From: Lumbricus terrestris | Lineage: Eukaryota; Annelida; Clitellata; Crassiclitellata; Lumbricidae | Reading direction: 5' to 3' | Length of the DNA stretch: 64,000 nt | Assembly (NCBI GenBank): GCA_949752735.1 | Contig: OX457036.1 | Location: 10,583,609 to 10,647,608 of the forward strand | Shown here: piece by piece, positions 57,484 through 64,000 of the stretch | Layout: each line of letters opens with the position of its first letter | Numbering within the stretch: position 1 is the stretch's first letter | Position numbers and translations under genes: made by a program | Notes under the pieces: generated by a model | Seen by the model: the letters and a program-made list of their open reading frames with translations, nothing else | Database searches by the model: none | What the model was told of the DNA's origin: nothing

Positions 57484-57644
57484 AAAAACGCAGAAGACTA
57501 TCGGTACGCTGCTTGACTCTGGCACACATGACCTCTATGATTAACTTCATTTGTTTAACTTTTTGCCATTGTCTTGTGTAATTGTTGCGGTTGGTGGCCA
57601 TGCTGATTGTCTTTATTGATTATGTGTTGAAGTTTCTCAGCCAA

Positions 57645-59275
57645 GATTATTATTATTATTATTATTATTACATAAATTTATTACGCGCGCAAGGTCACAC
57701 CAAAGTGTGAATCTGAGGCGCGGATAGTTAGCTGCCAGAGGAAGATGCAGTTAAAGGTCCATGTGCTTGAAAGCCAAAGAGAAATAGTGAGTTTTTAGCC
57801 GTTTTTTGAACGTAGGGAGTGAATTTGAGCAACGAAGAGAGAGTGGAAGTAGATTCCATTCTTTGGGAGCAGAGGCATGGAATGCACGCGAGCCCATAAC
57901 AGTTCTGCATCGAGGTTCAACTAAAAGACCCATGTTTGATGATCGCAGGCAACGAGGAGGAATATAAGGAGTAAGCAGTGACTGAAGGTAGGGAGGTGTT
58001 CCGGTAGAGAGGGATTTGTAGGTTAAACAGGCCAATTTAAATTTAATCCTAAACTCGACAGGAAGCCAATGCAGCTGATGAAGTAAAACTGAGGAACTTG
58101 ATCGTAGTGGGACACGCAGCACAACCCGAGCTAAAGAATTTTGGATGCGTTGCAGCCTATGTAGATCGTAGTCTGAAATGCCAACAAAAATCGCATTAGC
58201 ATAATCAAGGCGAGAGGAGACAAGGGCGCAAGCTAAAGTCTTCGACATATCCTTAGTCAGAGCCGACCTAATGTGGCGTATTGCCCTGATGTGATAAAAG
58301 CAAGATCTACAAAGGTTAGTTACATGCATCCGAAAAGTAAGCATACTGTCCAGGGTAACCCCAAGAGTTTTAACAGAATCTGATAACGGTACTGCGGAGC
58401 CTGCGAGGTCGATGCTGGAAAGTGAAGGAAAAGAACGCAAGCGTTGTCGTGACCCGAACAAAATTGCCTCAGACTTGTTTGGGTTTATAGCCAAACCATT
58501 AAAACAAAACCAGGCATATAAAGATGACAGGCACTCCTCAAGTTTAAGTTTACCGGACTGATCAGTGTGTGACAGAGCAATATAGAGCTGAGTGTCGTCC
58601 GCGTACTACTGTAATTGGACACCAAAATGATTAGCTATGCGATTAATTGGGGAGGTAAAGACGGTGAATAATAGAGGACCAAGGACAGATCCCTGTGGAA
58701 CTCCAGCAGTGCAAACAGTGGGTTCAGACCGAGCGGTACCGATGCCCACCTGCTGATTCCTGTTACCCAGATAAGACGCTAACCAGTTTAAAGCAGTACC
58801 AGAGACACCGAAGCTTTTCGTGAGTCTAGAAAGAAGTAATTGATGGTCTACGGTTTCGAAAGCTGCGCTGAGGTCAAGACATACAGAAAGGCAGGCCTTT
58901 CCATTGTCAATAGACGAAAAGATGTTGTCCAGCGTGGATGTAAGGGCAGTCTCAGTGGAATAGCCTTCACGATAAGCTGACTGAAAAGGACTGAAGTTGG
59001 GAGAGGAAGTGGTATGTTTTTTGATGCGAGTAAGAAAGAGACGTTCAAGGATCTTGGAAATGTTATTTAGGTTCGAGATAGGTCTGAAGTTAGACAGATT
59101 ATTGGAATCTAGGTCAGGTTTTTTAAGCAAAGGAGTAACTAAAGCAGACTTAAAGCATGACGGGAAACATCCTTCAGCAAAAGACAAGTTGGCAAGGTGT
59201 GCAATAAGAAAACATCAGAACAAGAAACAATAAGAGGTGTAGGTATGAAGTCCATAGGGGATGATTTAGGATACG
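57645..59275 (-). mobile_element. 5'-truncated non-LTR retrotransposon (CR1/L2-like), pol pseudogene
   Basis: Minus-strand frames encode, in order, LANLSFAEGCFP, NFRPISNLNNISKILE, SAYREGYSTETAL, RT motif A SVCLDLSAAFETVDH and motif B GVPQGSVLGPLLF. An in-frame TAG then lies directly before YADDTQLY, and VKTLGVTLDSML, SSRLDYANAIFVGI and SAPKEWNLLPLSL follow. A frame change lies near 59205. The 3' end is a (TAA)n-type microsatellite (57649-57670), as in many CR1/L2-group elements. The endonuclease and 5' half are missing. Catalytic Asp residues of motifs A and C are retained, but the stop makes the copy dead. Confidence 0.92.
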
Positions 59276-60009
59276 TCTGAGATGTCCGGAAAAGGCGCTA
59301 TATCAATGTTCAGACAGTTGTATTGACGTCTAGCCGATTACTTATCTTGCATCATAGTAATTTATTACTGCTGACTAGCAGTTTGTCAATATGCAATGCG
59401 ATTTAAAACCGTTTTATGTTGGAATTACTGATTTTATGTGTAGTAGAATTTTATTATAGTTTATTGAACAAGCGATTTAATATTTTGATTTTTTTAATTA
59501 AATATCTGTACACTGTTATCGGTGAAACAGTTCTTTTGTTATTGTCTGATCTTAGTTTGTCGAAGATAATGATGTTGGTTGAGCTTGATATTATCAATAA
59601 AAGTGTGTTGCAATCTCTTGAACTGTAAAGCAGATTTTTAAGTTCAGTTTAATTGAGTCACATGATAATTATGTAATTGGATGCAGGTAGCAACACTTGC
59701 ATCCATAATTATGTTATGTACGCAGAAAATCGTTAGACCCTCCACACACCCTCGTACATTTTTTTGACGCCCATAACTTGTGCTTGTCGGGTGGCGTCTG
59801 CCTAAGAGTGACTATCGTGACGTTATCATCACAGGCTTGGGTTATGCTAGAGGGCCTACGGAATGGGCGCCGTTGTTGGCCACCAGATTTGTCTTGTATT
59901 GGTTTTTTTGCATGTGTGTGGAAGTATAGCAATTGTGTTACAATGACAGCTTAAAATGCTCTCTCTCTCCCTCACAAACCTCGATTATCTCCCCCACCAT
60001 AGAGGATGT
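59276..60009. other. intergenic, little recognised
   Basis: A retroposon tail AAAAGGCGCTATATCAATG lies at about 59290-59310. The remainder is AT-rich without coding or repeat signals I can defend. Confidence 0.5.
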
Positions 60010-60420
60010 GGACTAGACTAAACACTGCAATAAAAGGGAGCTAGTGAGGTGGCTAAGCACATAATAGGATATACATGTATGTGGAGTTAGCGAGGAAGTC
60101 AGGCAATTAGTATGGCATTTAGAACGATTGAACTGGACAGAAGAGAGACGAACTTCTGGGCAGCCAGCAAGAGGGAGTTGCAGTAATCAATTCGAGAGCA
60201 GACAGAGGCATGGATGATCGATGAATTAAAAGACAGAACTCGTGCGAGATTGCTCTAAGCCGTCTCAAGGTGAAAGTAGAAAGCATGCGTAAAATTAGCG
60301 ATGTGATTGGAGAAGGTGAGCACGTGCATTCAAGGACAGCGCCAATGTCACGGACACTGGTGTGGATGGTGAACGATAGATAGCAAGCTCTCAGCAGATG
60401 GAGGAAGGACTTTATAGAGT
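60010..60420 (-). mobile_element. LINE remnant
   Basis: On the minus strand a short stretch reads SRIDYCNSLLLAAQKF. This corresponds to the LDYCNSLLAGLP block downstream of the RT core in CR1/L2/Jockey-group LINEs. It is otherwise broken by stops. Confidence 0.65.
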
Positions 60421-60428
60421 CACTTAAT

Positions 60429-60590
60429 CAGTGGCGTAGGCAAGGGGGGGTTTCGGGGGTTAAACTTCCCCCATTGGCTCCGAAAAAAAGGTTTTTTTAG
60501 GTTATTTTTCCATTTAAGTAAGAAAAAATAGCAAAAAACAGGGTTTCCGGCCATAAAACCCCCCATGAAAAATTCCTGGCTACGCCACTG
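60429..60590. mobile_element. hAT-type MITE, family A, second copy
   Basis: Ends CAGTGGCGTAGGCAAGGGG and TACGCCACTG, with a perfect 8-bp duplication CACTTAAT (60421-60428, 60591-60598). It is nearly the same sequence as 27953-28110. Confidence 0.92.
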
Positions 60591-60598
60591 CACTTAAT

Positions 60599-62387
60599 TA
60601 GAGTTCAGGCCTAACTATAAATTTTATATAGGCCTAGCACTGAAAATAATTAAGATTAATGGACGAAAAATAGCTGGGGATCAGACAGACTCAGACTATA
60701 TAATTATGGTCCACCGTCTATGTGGAGATGGGGTATGATGACCGCGTGTACGTGTGAAAAGAGAACTTAATCAACTTAAGACTGGCCTATTTAATGGTTG
60801 AACTCCTCAAACCCTGCAAATCTCACCCCGTGTTATCAATTAACGTTATACGCGTATAGGCTACTCTCGCTTTTGGACGTTAGTACACGATACTCTTTTC
60901 CCTCGGAGGTGAGTACACGCTGTATACCGCGTATACCCTCGTGTACAGCCTTGCTCCTAAGATAAATCAAAATAGACAGACATAGGCCTAGTTAAAGACA
61001 TTCCGAGGACCGAGGTATTCGCTTGATCATTTGCTTTAGCTTTTACATACTTGATAGCGGTATGTCTATCAGTTTTTGTTAGCATTAACCGAATATAATA
61101 GTAGCCTAATAACTTTGAACGACATTTGACCAATCCAGCCATTGGAAAGGTTCGAACATATAATATTTTTGCATTTACACTAAAATCTGGCGATATTGGT
61201 GTTATCAATGTATCAAAATTATCCAGTGTAAATGTTCTGAATATGATTCTGTTGCTAAGTTCATTTGCCCGATCCTGTGCAAGTTCTTTAATACTGAGAT
61301 TATTTTAATATTGTTTTTGCAAGTTAATACTTTAATATTTGCCACGTAGTAAATGTGTCGCAGATTGATTTTAGTAGGAAAATAAGCGACGCACTTAGTG
61401 AAAACAGCTTTTTAAAGATTGTTTTTTGTGTTTTTATGTTGTGCTAATGAAATCGATTAACAACTCCTTGACAACGCTGAACCCATGCAGGTACCGTTCT
61501 GCGTTTAAGTTTTGCGCTGTGTTTACCGCAACAGAACTACGTAATGTATTCTTTGCAACCGATTCCTATCAGAAAGGAATACATTGAGCTTTGAAAACTA
61601 CGTTTTTCATTCATTCATCCTATGCCACTTATGGGTTTGTTAAAGAAAAATGACTGGAGTAATTTCTAAAACAATTTGGTTGTTCAGAGGTAGGCCTAAT
61701 ATTCGCAGATCCGACGGGAGGTTATTCCATATGGTGGGCCTACAGCCGAGAAAACTTTGCGTTTTCTAACAGCCAAGCTAACCAGTGGAACTCCAATTGG
61801 AGTTCCCTCCTCGCTCACGCACATCAATGCAGAGATAGAAGCGAATTTGGGAATTCACCCAATGTGCAGAGCACGAATGTAGGACATTAACCCCTCTGGG
61901 CAACCCCCCATTTAGCCTAGGCCAAAAACCCAGACAGAACCACCCTTTCCTGTGCACATAGCCTATTTAAGTAATTAACTGATAAAACTCATTTCGTCAA
62001 TTCAGCTTCTATTTAAATAATAACAAATGTTTTAATCAATCCAACATTTTTCATCATTCCAGCTTCCATTCAGGAAAAAATCAATTCATTCATTAATCCA
62101 ACTCCAATTTAAGTAAGAATATTTTCATCTACCCAGCTCCAATTTAAGCAAGAATATTTTCCTCAGTTCAGCCTCAGTAAGAGTCAAAGGAAGCATTTGC
62201 CGCTTTTGGGGAACCATTTCCGGACCACTGGACCCATCACTGAGAAGGCTATGAATATTGACTTGCATGTGACTTGATTTTCATGTATCATTAGATACCG
62301 TGATATATCTAGAAGCTACTCATTCATAATAGGTACATATAAAAGCAATTGGTCAAAGTTTGACAAAAGCTCTTCTTTCCTCTGCAG
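60599..62387. other. intergenic sequence with a faint LINE tail
   Basis: At 61680-61960 minus-strand sequence (GGTTATTCCATATGGTGG read on plus) resembles LINE C-terminal WNSLP-type code. At 62100-62165 a short block AGCTCCAATTTAAG[C/T]AAGAAT is doubled. Nothing else is supported. Confidence 0.4.
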
Positions 62388-62570
62388 ATCCCGGCAGCAT
62401 CACAGCCCACCAGAACGGCTTTGAAGAGGCACCAAATGTGACTTATCACCTCAAAGTTCTTGCGACACAGGAAATAGAAATGGAAAGTGAAACTGTTGTC
62501 GGGAATTACGGAGGCGGGGATTATGTGAACGGTGACGATGGCGCAGACGGCTACGAAGGCTGTCTTTCAG
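62388..62570 (+). CDS. candidate internal exon of a further plus-strand gene
   Basis: A 183-nt open segment lies between a good acceptor (TCTTTCCTCTGCAG) and a donor (CTTTCAG|GTATCT). It reads DPGSITAHQNGFEEAPNVTY, then HLKVLATQEIEMESETVV, then an acidic Gly-rich GGGDYVNGDDGADGYEG. Codon usage and splice sites look genuine. I do not recognise the protein. Its neighbours would lie upstream in intergenic DNA or beyond the right edge. Confidence 0.5.
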
Positions 62571-62696
62571 GTATCTGTTCAACTCGGTTTATTTATTTAG
62601 GATATATATTCGGATTAGTACCTACTTCCCAAGTGAGTGATTTGTTAGTTCTACTAATGCAATGATTATCCAAGACTCTATCTTGTAGCCTTCTTG

Positions 62697-62697
<1 letters not shown>

Positions 62698-62734
<37 letters not shown>

Positions 62735-62735
62735 G
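62698..62735. repeat. (TCAA)n microsatellite
   Basis: About nine uninterrupted TCAA units in the presumed intron after the candidate exon. They are followed by a retroposon tail (CCCAGAGGCACTCCCAGCTC, about 62770). Confidence 0.9.
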
Positions 62736-62965
62736 TGAACTGTATGTAGGACCCCATCAAGTTTGCTACCCAGAGGCACTCCCAGCTCAGCTGCTGCAAG
62801 AAAAAGGTTTTAATCATAAGAAAATACTGAGCAATTTGCAACTCATGTCGAAGACCCAATGTTACAACGCAGACAAAATTAAATACATGCAGACAGTGAA
62901 TGCAAGGGTCTGAGGGAAAAGTGGCACTTTATAAATTTCAGATTACAATTGCAACTGGTTCAGGT

Positions 62966-63490
62966 AGTGTTGTGAGGTGGAAACTTTCCTCGGAAAGTTT
63001 CATATCTTTCCGGAAAGTTTCGGAAACTTTCCGACGAATCTTTCCGGAAACTTTCCGACATATTTTTCGACCAATAAAATATTATTAACATACTCAATTC
63101 TAATGAGTCTGAAATTTTCTTTCAATATAATGTTACTAAATACATCAATCACTATCAGAAGTTAGTGTTGTGAGGTGGAAAAATTGTCCAGAAAGTTTCA
63201 TATTTTTCCGGAAACTTTCCGACATATTTTTCCACCAATAAAATATTATTAAATACATACTCAATTCTAATGAGTCCGAATTTTCTTTCAATATAATGTT
63301 ACTAAATGCATCAATCATTATCAGAAGTTGGTGTTGTGAGGTGGAAAATTTGTCCAGAAAGTTTCATATTTTTCCGGAAACTTTCCGAGGTATTTTTCCG
63401 CCAATTAAATATTATTAAATACATACTCAATTCTAAGGAGTTCGAAATTTTCTTTCAATATAATATTACTAAATAAATCCATCACTATAA
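62966..63490. repeat. tandem repeat, three units of about 165-200 bp, with TTTCCGGAAACTTTCC motifs
   Basis: Units begin at AGTGTTGTGAGGTGG-like sequence at 62966, 63164 and 63330. Each carries GAAAGTTTCATAT, TTTCCGGAAACTTTCCGA, CCAATAAAATATTATTAA and TTTCTTTCAATATAATGTTA. The first unit has two additional TTTCCGGAAA/GTTTC words. They are non-coding. Confidence 0.9.
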
Positions 63491-64000
63491 GCAGTCTTAG
63501 GTGGTTATAAGTAATAGTTTATTCAATAGATGGCACTGCTAGTGTTAGTGATAATTGTTCATACAGCCCAAAAATACCGGTACATTTAGGAATTAAATAG
63601 GGCTGCCAACTTTTGATTTTGCCATTCCGGGACAACCGTAGTCTACTAGTCACTAAATATGTCATTACCAATTTACATCATCCATTATAATTGCAATTAT
63701 TGCATATAAATTAAACAAATGTTGTGTATCCCGGTGACATAAAATCCACCAAAATAGTCGTTTAATAAATACAGATACATTTTCAAAATAAAAGTGGCAA
63801 ATTTAAGATGACAGTCAACTTCAAGAAGAGAGCGTTTTAACTTCCAGTAACCTAGACATACCATACCAGAGTAACCACCTAAAGGTTTACAACTTTTTGT
63901 CATGCATGCAGTTTGCAGATCTTTGTTATTTCATTAGGTATGCGATTGCATGGAGAGCATAACCTATCTTAAACTTAGGCTATACTTCTGCTGAAGTTTA
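63491..64000. other. right edge, nothing recognised
   Basis: AT-rich sequence with no supported exon, inverted repeat or retroposon tail. Confidence 0.5.

Overview
This is animal nuclear DNA. It holds two multi-exon genes with clear GT-AG introns whose joined exons encode conserved metazoan proteins, set among microsatellites, tRNA-derived SINEs, decayed LINEs and many small hAT-type elements. The host is probably an invertebrate: AT-rich introns of about 0.3-2 kb, and many retroposon tails ending in a GGCGCTATATAAATG-like motif. I cannot name the phylum. There are no bacterial operons, CRISPR arrays, rRNA genes or convincing functional tRNA genes.

Layout. 1-3534: repeat-rich upstream DNA with a Tc1/mariner relic, microsatellites and a dense cluster of nested palindromes. 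3535-15185 (+): complete 15-exon CTNNBL1, a spliceosome-associated armadillo-repeat protein. 15186-38930: intergenic, almost all mobile DNA. Its centre is a long palindromic element (about 16474-24911, arms about 1.37 kb) that carries inverted copies of part of a onecut homeobox gene. A very young non-autonomous LTR element (17346-22558, LTRs about 1.82 kb) has inserted into its left arm. Right of this lie a Harbinger-type MITE, SINEs, a LINE remnant, many hAT elements with perfect 8-bp target duplications, and one unidentified candidate minus-strand exon (31153-31869). 38931-57161 (+): complete 23-exon TBC1D31 (WD40, TBC and coiled coil; centriolar satellite protein). 57162-64000: its 3' UTR, a 5'-truncated LINE with an in-frame stop beside the YADD box, more hAT and LINE debris, one candidate exon of a further plus-strand gene (62388-62570), and a 170-200 bp tandem repeat.

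The two genes face the same way 23.7 kb apart and have no known shared job. Both reconstructions are internally consistent: exon phases match at every junction, and total coding lengths are multiples of three (1665 nt, 554 aa; 3081 nt, 1026 aa).

Main points for a second look: the onecut-capturing palindrome, whose transcripts could fold into onecut-matching dsRNA; the almost identical LTRs of the nested element; repeated tandem duplication of 5' splice sites in both genes; a GC-AG intron in TBC1D31; a pre-miRNA-like intronic hairpin in CTNNBL1; and a hAT element inserted about 77 bp upstream of the TBC1D31 start codon.
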